Program-made: the position numbers and the translations under genes | Assembly (NCBI GenBank): GCA_963662175.1 | Contig: OY759216.1 | Span: 37,837,087-37,901,086 of the forward strand | DNA length: 64,000 nt | Direction: 5' to 3' | From: Aradus depressus | Taxonomy: Eukaryota; Arthropoda; Insecta; Hemiptera; Aradidae | Part shown: positions 1-11,300 of the stretch, one piece after another | How positions within the stretch are numbered: position 1 is the first letter of the stretch | How the letters are laid out: each line of letters begins with the position of its first letter | Notes under the pieces: generated by a model | Databases searched by the model: none | The model's input: the letters and a program-made list of their open reading frames with translations, nothing else | What the model was told of the DNA's origin: nothing

Positions 1-254
1 GTACACTTGACAATGCTCTAACCAGCGAAATTTATTGTGTCTTTATATAAATATAGTGGGATTTTCGACTCGTTATAAGTGTTTTATTCAGTAGTATTTA
101 CAATGAACTTCCACAAGATCTCTGGCAAAAACATCTCTAATTTCATAAGCGTTCCGTTTTGCTAATTTTGGCACGGAACACTAAAAACCAATTTTATTTT
201 TTTTTAATTGTCTATTCCACAAAAAAATGTATATAAGAACTACTAATATATACT

Positions 255-527
255 ATAATATACAAAGACAAGTTTACTGAGTGCGAACAGTACATATAGG
301 GACATCAGATAAGGGAAATGGGTTGGAATTTCAACTAGCAAATCCCCGTGGTATATATACAGTTAGATATTTGTATGTTAGTTGAAATTCCAACAATTCC
401 ATTTGAACTAACATACAAATACCTAACTGTAAGCCACTGCGATTTTCTAGTTGAAATTTCAACTCCTCCCTTATCTACCTGATGTACTTTCGGTTCGTAC
501 TCAGCAAACATGTCTTAGTATATTTAT
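255..527. repeat. Fold-back MITE-like element
   Basis: The two halves are imperfect reverse complements: outer arms TTTACTGAGTGCGAAC / GTTCGTACTCAGCAAA and inner arms TTTGTATGTTAGTTGAA / GAACTAACATACAAA. No coding frame lies inside. It has the form of a non-autonomous DNA element of about 270 bp in AT-rich flanks; the target duplication is not clear. Confidence 0.7.
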
Positions 528-574
528 AACTAAACCTGTTAACCGGTAGTTTTTCAAAATGTCTCAGTTTCTCA

Positions 575-1135
575 ACTTGGATTTTTTTTTTTTTTGTCTT
601 TTATTTATAAAGAAGCAACTGTTGCTAGGGTGCAACAACCAGCATCTATGATGGTAGGTATGGATATGTTGGCGTGAATGGCATGTGAGAGGAAGGTCAC
701 CCAGTGGTAGGTCCTCGGGGCGAAAATTTATCTTAATTATTTGGACAAGAACAAAAAAAAAAAAAAAATAAAAAAATAAATAAAGAAAAAAAAAAATAAT
801 AAAGAAAAAGGAATTGAAAGACAATTTTGAGGGATGGGTAAGAAAGATGATGAAAGTAAAGGAAAATAATGTAAAAAATAAATAAATATTAAGAACGAAT
901 AGGATTTAAGGTGGCAATAAGTCGCGGTTCCATCTTCTCTTTAACCTTCGTGGGGGGTTTTGTGGTAAGTGTTGTGAAGATAAAGTACGTATTTCTGGGT
1001 TTGTATGTGTGTAAAGATTTTTAAAAAAACGTATGTAAGTAGTCTGTATTGTGTCGGGTACTGTGTGTATCATAAGATCGTTATGAAGTTTCCCATACAT
1101 AAACAACAGAACTTTATTTTAAATCTCATATAATT
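575..1135 (-). mobile_element. Jockey-like LINE, 3'-end fragment
   Basis: On the minus strand a short frame (906-1106) encodes RFFKNLYTHTNPEIRTLSS, followed by PRRLKRRWNRDLL, the usual C-terminus of Jockey-clade reverse transcriptase proteins (compare the copy at 18590-19190). It is followed on the minus strand by untranslated sequence and a poly(A) tail, seen as a T run at 581-595 on the plus strand. It is severely 5'-truncated. Confidence 0.65.
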
Positions 1136-1149
1136 TATTCTATTATTGT

Positions 1150-1278
1150 TAATGTTGTGACTCATGCTCAGGCTTTAACTACAATGTCATATCGCCTGCT
1201 CTTTCGTCGTTCTGGTAGACATGACCAGGTTTAGTTACCTAGGCTAACGAGTCTTTAACGTGTACCTAACATCGCTCG
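1150..1278 (-). mobile_element. SINE-A fragment
   Basis: The reverse complement matches the body of the SINE at 32653-32985, with shared blocks equivalent to GGGCATGAGTCA, AGGCGATATG and ACTCGTTAAAGAC. The tRNA-like head is absent. Confidence 0.65.
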
Positions 1279-1299
1279 TTTTTGAGCACAGTAGTGAGC

Positions 1300-2210
1300 A
1301 CGCTGAAGCCCTCTTGTTGTTAAGATTAAGATTTAAGCAGCCGTCTTACCTATTCTCTTTGATCTATTTGACTCGATTTGTATTTTTGTTATAAACGTTG
1401 GAAACCCGATATAACATTTCGTATCGATATATTAATTCTAGTTAGTAAAGTTATCGAGTTCACAGAAACAGAGTCATTTTAGGATTCAGAGGAGCGGAAA
1501 ACATGAAATTCCTGTTACAAATGAAGATTGAATTTTTGACCGGTTATATAATTACCGCCTGGGGCTATTCAGGTGGTCAAACCTAGAATTGTCGGCTCTC
1601 TTCGCTAATGCATTTGGGAGATTCGGTGCATCACCACGATTTGTCATTGTTCAATCAATTTTCATAAAAATGTTGATTAACCAATTATTATTAAAGATTT
1701 AACCGAGATCGGGACTCATTACCATCATATTTTGCTCTATAATTAGTTGAACTGCAAGTCTCTTGTAACGGCTATGCTGATTGATCGATAGACAGTTTTT
1801 TTTTGTTTTTTTTAAGGGGCAGTTCAACCCTGAAGGGTCATGGGTGCGCCATGCTACATTTGATTGAGTCTCCTGCTAGTCCAGGGAGAACAAGACAGAA
1901 TTTCCGTAGAGGCCCCCAGCCTGCGGCCCGACCCGACACGAGGGTCAGAGCAATGCACCCCCGGGCTACTCTCATGTCCGTAATATGCTATAGCATTAAC
2001 ATGGCTAGTGGTGGGATAGCTTGAGGACGAGGGTGTGCATGTGACTGAAACCGTCCACACCCTCCAAGCCTTGGACTCTTCAGTCCAGAGAGCCCGGTGG
2101 TGTCTCCCCCAGCGAGCCAGCGCACATCAGGGTACCAGAGGGCCCCAAGACCCCAAGACATTACATGTTTCGAACAACGCTACGAGAATATTAGGCAAAT
2201 AAAATTAATA
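1300..2210. other. No gene seen; unique AT-rich sequence then a GC-richer block
   Basis: From 1300 to about 1790 I see only AT-rich unique sequence. A T-rich run at 1797-1814 introduces a GC-richer block to about 2160 that has short open frames on both strands but no recognised domain. The T run followed by GC-rich sequence resembles the 3' end of a minus-strand retroelement. That is inference only. Confidence 0.4.
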
Positions 2211-2214
2211 ATAA

Positions 2215-2690
2215 TAAATAAAGGAGCCAAGAATTTGCAATAGCTAAAATTCGGATATGTAAAGTAAAGGAAGGTTCACAATAACTCTAATACGGAAATT
2301 TTGTTTAGGAATTGAATTAATTTGGACAGATTCTCTAGATGATCCCCCAAAAGAAGGGGCGGGGAGGAGGGCAGATTGGCCGCTGTTCGGTCCCGCTGAT
2401 AGGAGGGACACTCCACCAGAATATGAAAGACAGTGAGAGGCAGGTGGCAAGTCTCACAGAGGGGTGGAGGCTGGCCTGCCATGAGGTGGCCATGGGTCAG
2501 CCAAGTGTGCCCTAGCCGAAGGCGGCAGATCACTACCTCCTCGCGGCGTCTCCTAGTCTCCCACTCATCCAGAACAGTCTTTTTGACTGTTGGCTTTATG
2601 TCTGTCCACGGGATGGGCGCGGAGCTGCGTCCTTCTGGATCAGCAGCAGCTTTAGTTTCCACGTCTACCGCCTCATTGCCATGATAGACA
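2215..2690 (-). mobile_element. LINE C-terminal fragment (I/LOA/Jockey-type)
   Basis: A minus-strand frame (2276-2662, 128 codons) encodes EEVVICRLRLGHTWLTHGHL and then PPPLCETCHLPLTVFHILVECP. This is the zinc-knuckle tail after the RNase H region in many insect non-LTR retrotransposons. A short (TTA)n-like tail follows on the minus strand near 2205-2222. It is 5'-truncated and not a host gene. Confidence 0.8.
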
Positions 2691-3084
2691 CAGTTGATAG
2701 TTCCCGTAGGTGGCGACAGAATGTATTAGAGATGACTAATAATATTTGTTTGTAAAGAACTTTGAAGTTACGTTAATAGTTAATTGAAAGTAATTAATAG
2801 ATATTTGCAAGAAATATAATTGTATTGCGTGTTTATAAATTCATATTATCAACAAAATTGTCCACTTGCTATCCACACGCCTTGTTCATAACCTAAATGT
2901 TTCACCATGAAATTCAATTTATCCAATGTTTTGTATTTTCTATAATAATCTTCATATATTAATTATATCAATGTCAAAAAATACAAAACATTCCATTAAA
3001 AATTCACATTGTTTTCTCAGGCTTTAAAAAAAAATGTAGAAGTAAGCACATTAACACCTAGCAAGTTATTAATTTTTTTTTTGG

Positions 3085-3262
3085 AGGACATAGCCGTGCG
3101 GGCTAGAGCGTAAGGCATGGTCGCATGGTCTCACCATGGTTTGCGGGTTCGAATCCCGTCCGGGTGTGAGTTTTATTTCGTAGATAGAACTCCCTCCCGG
3201 GGTCATGGATGTTGTAAATAATTAGATCACACAGGACTAATATGCGTCGTACATAATGCCAA
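3085..3262 (+). mobile_element. SINE-B copy with tRNA-like head
   Basis: The head has a tRNA-like A box (TAGCCGTGCGGGCTAGAGCG) and the B box GGTTCGAATCC. It is followed by a body containing TAGAACTCCCTCCCGG and GACTAATATGCGTCGTACATAATGCC, then an A-rich tail. Inverted copies lie at 3735-3910 and 4780-4950. The unrelated body shows it is a SINE rather than a tRNA gene. Confidence 0.7.
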
Positions 3263-3734
3263 AAAAAAAAAATTATTTATTTAAAATTTAGGAGCTTGTT
3301 GCGCCCCCCACATGTTTTATTTATTTGTTTTATTATTTTCAATTAATTGATTAATTTTTTTTTATAGGTCTTTATTTATTTATAAATATATTACATATAT
3401 ACAAATAATTTGAAAATAAAAAAAATCTTATACCAAAGACGCCCTCTTGGTCAGATGACCGTCAGAGTTAATTGTTTAATTAAATCGATACCATTTATTT
3501 CTAAGTAATTTAAAAAAACATATGTTATAAAAAATACAATCAGTATATATTCATGTTTTTAGTGATTTGGTTCTCGTCAATAAAAAATATTTTAAAATCT
3601 ACAACAATTGATTAACTTTTGTAATCGCTAAAAGCTTAACTCAGAGAATAATTTTTATTAAATGTTTTATTAGTTAATCAATTATTTAAATTTTTTAGAA
3701 AGGTAAATATTTTTTTTTTTTTTTTTTTTTTTTT

Positions 3735-3910
3735 TGGGCTTTATGATCGGTGCATATTAGCCATGTCAATGTGTTTATATATAGTAGTTATTTACGACAT
3801 CCATGGCCCCGGGAGGGAGTTCTATCTACGAAATAAAACTCACTCCCGGACGGGATTCGAACCCGCAAACCATGGTGAGACCATACGACCAAAGCCCTAC
3901 ATGGCCCCCA
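3735..3910 (-). mobile_element. SINE-B copy
   Basis: This is the reverse complement of the 3085-3262 repeat: GGGATTCGAACCCGC B box at about 3850, the body block CCGGGAGGGAGTTCTATCTA, and a long T run (3711-3735) that is the A tail on the minus strand. Together with the 3085 copy it forms an inverted pair about 500 bp apart. Confidence 0.7.
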
Positions 3911-4779
3911 AGGTAAATATTAAATTTATTGTTATTAAAAATGTGTAAACTCTTTTTAAAATCATTAGTAAACTCACTCAATATATTTATCAATTTATTT
4001 ATTTTTAATGTAATTATTTAAATTAATTTTATTGTTTCTAATTATTATTAATTAATAAAAATTCACTTTATAATTACACGTACTTTAGACATGATCAAAA
4101 TGATGGTACAACACTTTCCTCTGATTAAATTCAACTAACCGACGTTAAACTATTTAATCCGAGATGGTGGAAAGTTCAAATACAGTAAGAGGTAGATATC
4201 CCCAGATTGGAGTTGAGACTGTCCAGAGGTCTGGTATACCAAGTAGGCTGGAGGTAAGTTAGTGCTCTCCTCTGGTCGTTACCACACACCCCCCTTTTCA
4301 CATTGTTCACCCCACCTCGCTCTGGGGCTTATCTCACTTCCCTCACAAAAATATAAATTATCCACATTATAATTAATCATTTTTATAGTACACTAGCTCG
4401 GCAAAACGGAGCCATTAAAACCCTATCTCTGTCCATTATGTTAGTAATTTCTTGGAAAGTACTGAAGCTATATAACTAAAACTTCAGTTAACTTAAAAGC
4501 TATTTAACTGAGCCCGTATCGTCAATCAAGTTCTATTCTCTTGTCTCGTGTGTGGGTTACAGGTAAGTCAATTGTTCAGGATAGAACCCTGGATGTCGAA
4601 CTTGGTTGCAAGAAGGAACAGAGGAGTGGTCACTAAGGGCGCCTGCACTTCTCAACTAACTCAGCCCTGAAGAGTGGCTTATGACAGTCATTTGCTGTAT
4701 AGGCTACGTCTCTCCTAAGTCTGTCGCTAGAGTACTATACGAGTTCTTTAGTTGTGAATTTGTTTTTAAATTTATATAT

Positions 4780-4955
4780 TGGCCTTACGTACGATGCATA
4801 TTAGCTATGTCTCTATAACGGTGTTATCTAGTTATTTACAACATCCATGGCCCCGAGAGGGAGTTATATCAACGAAATAAAACTCTTCCGGACAGGATTC
4901 CAACCTGCAAGGTGAGATCATGCGACCAATGTCCTCTAAACCATATCTATGGAGG
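4780..4955 (-). mobile_element. SINE-B copy, diverged
   Basis: Same family as 3735-3910 (GGCCTTACGTACGATGCATATTAG..., CCATGGCCCCGAGAGGGAGTT, CAAGGTGAGATCATGCGACC). The B box has several changes, so the copy is probably old. Confidence 0.6.
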
Positions 4956-5265
4956 AATTCTGCCAAAAAACAAAAAAAATGAAGGCTATGTATCAAATAA
5001 TGTTTTTGAATATGAAATACGATTTTTTGTTATGGTTATTTTATTTTTTTGAACAATGAGAAAAAAATTCCGTTTCCGAATAAAGGGTTTTCTATAACAT
5101 AAACTTTTGTATTCATAACATAAATTATTGTATTCAAGAAGTGGAGCAGGGATTGAAGGAATAAATTCCTTTGAGTTACACTCTTTTCACATTTTATATT
5201 CTTCAAATGTGCCATAATGCGTTTTGTATAATATGACTAATGTAATTTTTTTTTTTGTTTTTTAG

Positions 5266-5390
5266 AGCAAAATTTTGCGGCAGCGGACTCTAACAGTTCT
5301 ACCCCTACCAAGTCTTTCGTGCCTTGTAAGGTGTGCGGCGACAAGGCCTCAGGCTACCATTACGGAGTTACCTCCTGCGAGGGCTGCAAG
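5266..5390 (+). CDS. Eip78C: E78 exon with zinc finger 1
   Basis: The acceptor is a T-rich tract ending TTTTTTAG; the donor is AAG|GTAAAC. The exon starts with two bases of a split codon and encodes 41 residues: a serine/threonine-rich stretch (about 15 aa), then [18 protein letters not shown] and the first half of the P-box, ending CEGCK. The exon break between K and GFF is a common intron position in this receptor class. An AG two bases further on (5266-5267) is an alternative acceptor, but it would change the phase. Confidence 0.93.
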
Positions 5391-8300
5391 GTAAACAACG
5401 TTTTTTCGTATTTACTCCGCTAAAAAAATATTTTGGTATTTATTTTTGCGAATTTTCCAAGCTCATTGTGAACGTAATCCCCGCCCCCCCCCCCCCCTCC
5501 CCACTCCTATAAAAAAATTTATAAACTTACTGTATTGCAATGCTCAACAATTAAATACTGGATATTATTGAAGCAATTTTGGAAAGAAAAAAGAGATATT
5601 AATATTGCAAATCACTTTTTGAGAGGGCGCCAGTAGCTCGAGAGGTAGCATACTTGCCTTCTGAGCTCAAGATCACGGGTTCGAAACTCGACAGAAGCCC
5701 TTCCGAGCCTATACTCTAGCATTGTACACCTGGATGGACAACATTCAAAGGACAGCATGCTCAAGGTGGTTTCATCTCACAGATAAAAAAGCTAAGGGTC
5801 TTGGCCGGGTTTCGAACCCCGCGAGCTTGAGCTCAGAAGGGGCAACACGCCTACCTCTGACCTTCTGGGCCTTAAGTACTATCTGTAGCTTTCTGACTAG
5901 CAATAACTCCTAATACTTAAATAATGTAATAATAATTCTTGTTTAAAGATATCACCCCTACAGAATTGAGTCAGTGACCACTACAATTACAATATTTTAT
6001 CTGAAATTATACAAAATATTACATCATGCGTAAGGCTGTGTAAATTAATTTAAAAATAAATTCTTATTAGTAGGTACAAAACGAGAACAGAGAATAAAGA
6101 AATAAAATACGTTATTAAATACACAAAGTGTCTATTTTCTTCTTCAGCTGGTAATAGCTATTTGTAAAGGCTTATTATTTTCCTATTAGTCTACATATTA
6201 GATAGTTTCGTTTGCCAATTATCTCCGTTTGCTTTGGCTTGTAGTCGCAGGTAATACCCAATTAATGTAATAATAACAGTGTTTATAGTTTAAAGAGATC
6301 ACCCCTATTTAATTGAAGTGGCCATTACAATTACAATACGTAACATCATGCACAAGACTATATAAATTAAATAAAGAAATTAAAAATAAATCATTGTGAA
6401 CTAGGTACAAAACTAGAACGAGGATAAAGTCAAAAATCCGCCTAAAGTCCGTCAAAAAACTCCATTTATACTGCAGAGTTGGTAGCCATCGTAGAAGCAC
6501 TTGACTATGTAGTGACTACAGTCTACAGTCAGCCAGAGCTCCATTATCAAACGTGCGAGTGGAGGCCTCGGTGAACCACCTGATAGTGGGGATCCTGGAA
6601 CGTCTCCGAAATTTGTTCCAGAAAGGAAGAAGCATACGTCTCGCCTGGGTGAGGGCTCACTCGGGAATTGTTAATAATGAGATGGTCGACAGTTTGGCAA
6701 AGTCAGCTACTGAGTACCAGGAGGTAAGCTCTCTGTATAAAGTCCCTGTATAAAATCCCTGTAACTGACCTATATATGAACTTTAACCAAGATCTCAGAG
6801 CCGCTTGGCAAAGAGTATATGATGCGAGCGATAAGGGATTATTTTATAAGGCAGTCAATCTGCCACACCTGTCACGTGTAGGAATACTATGCTTGTTCGG
6901 AAAATCTTCTAGATCTCGAAGATTTGTTAAAAATCTCTGCAGTCAGATCAAATCATGCCCTTTGTCGTAAATATTTGCAAAGGATCGGCAAAAGTGAGAC
7001 TTCTTTCTGTGAGGACTGTGCAATGACCGAGGATCCAGAGCATATAATCATGTGTTGCAGTAAATATTCGTATGCAAGGACCAAATTTATAGATTAGGTA
7101 CGGAAGATCACAAAGAATACCCCTAGTTATATGGACCTGCTCAGGCTTCCCAATCTCCATTCCGATAATTTATATTCGTTTTTCCAGGAGATAGGCGTGG
7201 ATTTTTAAGTTTCACTTTTTAGAGAACTTTCAGATATAACATTTTTTTTTTTGAAGTTCAATTGAAGCTCAATGCTAAAGTCAAAAACAAAAGAAAAAAA
7301 AAGGCAAAAATAAAGAAATAAAATACACAGAGTATCTATCTTCTTCTTCAGCTGGTAATATCTAATTGTAATATTTTCTTAATGATCGATATATTTTTAA
7401 TATTTTAATATTGAAGGAAATCCAGGTTCTGTCGTGTAAATAAAAAACTCAGAATTTGGCCAACGTTTTGGAAACTATTTCCTTCTTCAGGTCTCATAAT
7501 AACTTGAGTGGATGAAGGTAATTGTTTATGTTTATACCAGACACAAATACTTACATCGTGTTTACTCCAGACACAAACACTTACCACACATATCCACTCA
7601 AGTCATTCTAAGACCCTAAAGAAGGAAATAAATAGTTTCAGAAACGTTGGTCAAACACTTATTATATTTGTTTTGTAGCCAATATCATAAGAAATATTTT
7701 TTGGCCAATGAAAACTTGGATCCTTTCTATATCTAAAATTTTAATTTTAATGCGAATTTTCGTTATGTACACCTGGATTAACAGCAACCGTTGTTATATA
7801 CTAGCGAAAAATTCATTATCATATTACCTTAATATATAAGGCCAAGACAAAAAAAATTTCATTATATAATTTTAAATTACATTTTCTCCATTATTTTTTT
7901 CTCTCTAATCAACCACTTATATAAGCTTTCCTCTTCTCCCCTCCTGCTTTTTTTTTTCTTGTTCTTATTTTTAACCAAAAAAATAAAAAGTGAAAAGACT
8001 GTAAAAAAATATCCTTATTTTTATATCATGTTACTTTCTAATGAAGTTCCCTTAAATAGAGTTAACAAAGGAAAAAAAATATATTAATAATAATTCTGAT
8101 ATTAATATATGCATTAATTTAAACAATCCTTTGATAATGAAGCCTGGATTCTTGCTTCTATTTCAGCTCCTTAATATACGAGATTCTAATGAAACACAAC
8201 TCCGTACATATTGTGTTTCATACTGACCTTTTTAAGTATTCTGTTGTTCTTTTATCTCATTATGTGAGTCGGTGAGATAAGAATGGCCTAAATGGCCTAA

Positions 8301-11300
8301 GGGAAAGTTCACTATAAAATTCGGATTAATTGAACTATTTTCAGTGCTACCTGCTTTGTAATCAACTTAATAAACTAGTTTCTACTCATAGAAATAAAAG
8401 ACGTTGTCTTCTCACTGTTTTACTTCTAACCAGAACCGGTTTTCAACGCAACAGCGTCATCATCATCAGTGGCACCTCTATGGTTGAATAAATATAAAAT
8501 ATAAATAATGAAAAGTAACTAATAAATCTTAAAGCATCAGAGTACAAAGTAACAAAAGCAAAAACAAAAAATTGTTTACCAGCCAAATAACTATTTATTT
8601 ACCTTATACCGACCTAAATTGGCTCTTCCCATCCTCTCGTCGGCAATATTTTCTAGGCTCCTTCCTCTATCAAACCATATCTTCCCAAAAGCCCTCCTAC
8701 ATCTTCCATATGCTCCAATTTAAATACCATATCCACCAGAAAGTCACTAGATTTCGTCCCTCTGATCTTTACCTCCCTTACCACAGGACAACAACCTACC
8801 ACAACTCCTTCCTTATCCAGGCTAACTCCCTCTGGAACTCTCTCCCTCTCCAGATTCGCCATGCTCCTACTCTCCTTTCATTTAAGTCCCTACTTTTCCA
8901 TTATCTCCTAACTCAGCAAACCTCTGATTCCTAAGGCTGGCTCCTATGAGATAGTTCTCTCACTCCACTGACAGATTGTCACTCTTCTGTTTCATCAGTC
9001 CAGTTTTTTTACAATTCCTATATAAATCATTATTGTTATCATGTTTCACATTATTATTCATATTAGTTTTTCTATATATTTTTTTTTCTCTTCATTATTT
9101 TTTCACTATTTTATTATATTGTTTTACTCATTGCCTGTTTTACTATTTATTCCTAGAGACTATTTTCTTTTATTTTTATTCTTCTCAACTGGATGATACT
9201 TGTATACTCTTGTTTATTTTTTATGTTATTATTCTTAGGGGATGTATGTCCCAGAATAAAGATTATTTTTCTTTTCATTTCATTTACAATATATCTCCTA
9301 TAGGACGACTACTTCTCTTAGTCTGAAACTAATCTCACACACCAGGTAGGTCAGCCAGGAGAAGGGAGTTGTTTATCTCTACGTTTTTGTTAAGACTATT
9401 TGTATTCTCATTTAAAGAAAGCTGGAACTCCAAGCCTTCTAAGATATCCACACATCTTCCCTTCGTACCCTCATACAAGAATGCCACTCCATGGGTGACT
9501 AGTATGAGCCTCATTATAAAAATGAATAAAGAACTCAGAATTCCTTCTTTGTAGGTATTCCTTAGTCCGTTTGTGTAGTTTCCTTCCTGCCTGCCCAATG
9601 TATGTTGCATTGCAATCTCCACATTTTCTTCTTCTGCCATTTGGCAGAAAATCAATAGATCTCGTCCTTGCCGGGTTCTGGAAAATTGCGTGTCGATATA
9701 TATTCTATCAGGATTTATAATTTCCGTAAACACACATGATTTTTTTTTTTTCATTTTTGATTTAGAGAACTCGGTGAAATTCTGACCGATTACATAACTT
9801 TTCCTATACTTCGTGGAGGTGCTGAAGTAAAAAAAAAAACACATCCTGTACTATTCTGAAATCAATTAGAAATTGAAAACTAGAATTCCTGAAATAATAA
9901 GGATACAAAATGACTACAAAAATGATTAACCACACTCTGTGTAAAACATGCTTACAGAGTGTTTCATTACTACCCTGCTGAAACTAATTAGCATTAATGA
10001 AACCATGTCGAGGACTAAATGGCAGAGGACAGTAAAACAATGTCTTAATGGGCGAAACTACATTCCCATGTGTGAGGGCTCTGTCTTTATGTTTTCCTAT
10101 TTCCCCTGGGAGAATTTAAACGGTTTAATGTTATTTGTCGAGGCATTGAAATACTCAATGATAAGAAAAATGTTTAAATAACTTATTACTATTGATTGCA
10201 GGAGGTAGAAAGTATGGGAGGTATTGTTGATTTCCCTAATGTCAATTAGAAAATCCAATCTGGTATTCCAAAAGAAATGTTCTGTAATTCTGCTAAATTC
10301 TGCAAAAAGAAAAAAGCAACAAGTCACACCTCATCTTCTAAGTGTAGTGTCTTGAAATCTTTTTTTTTTTTTTTGTTAAAAACCATAATCAAAGCAACGT
10401 TTTAAAATAATTTTCAGCAAGATCTTGGATTTCAAAAGGCTCATTGTTGGAGAACCTTTAAAGACATTTATAATATGCTAACATGGTGATTGATCATTAG
10501 AAAAAAAACATTAAGGCGTAGTCAAGGTCCACGCCGTAGATTTTCCGTGAAAACGTCTTTGCGCCGTTTTTTCATTTTCTTTTCGATGCTGCCGTAGCTC
10601 TTGCATTTGCTCGGCACTAGACTTCTTAGGTTTTTCAAATTCCTTTTGATGCGAGCTTTCCTCTGATTTCCGTTTTCTAATTCCGCGCATTTTTACGATT
10701 CATATGAGACGACATCTTTAACTTTTTTGTAATTTTCAATTTAATACCGATTTTTACATATATTTCGGCGAATATTTTTATTGTTTCACTTTGAGTCCTA
10801 GTAGTGCTCCTCAAGCTCTTTACAATGACACCCGAATCAACGTCCTATCTAAACGCGTTATCACGCTACACTAATTTCTAATTTTAAGCAACGCTAATTC
10901 GCAACAATCATCCGCCGGCGCCCACACTAGCCCGATAACGTCACAGGCAAAACAAACACGTACAGACATGCTCTATCCATTGTGACCTCAACCGTTGTTA
11001 TCGCATTATTAGTCTCTTAGTTATTATCGATTGAAATCTGACGGTATTTTGTAACACAAGAATGTTTGACCGGCTATCACTGTACTTAACCAGCGAATAG
11101 ACGTTTTCACGTCAAAATTAGTAGTAAAAAGTAGTGTAGGCAGGCCGATTCTGGGGCAAATGGAGGGGAGGAGGAGGAGGAGATATGGAGGGTTAGAGCA
11201 GGCTGTGTTATCATAACCTGTCCCTGATAACCACAAGTAGAGGTTGCCTCATAGCGATCTGTTTTGATCTTTGCTCCTCCTTTAACCTTCCCCCTCCACC

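Noticed and set aside
5628..5700. tRNA-like sequence with A and B boxes (also 3100-3165, 11450-11535, 32653-32725, 33105-33175)
   Set aside because: Cloverleaf stems do not pair properly, and the bodies repeat elsewhere in the window with A-rich tails. They are SINE heads, not tRNA genes.
9335..9844. 169-codon frame on minus
   Set aside because: Most of it is in the wrong frame. The recognisable GIY-YIG motif lies in another frame, so it is Penelope-like debris, not a gene.
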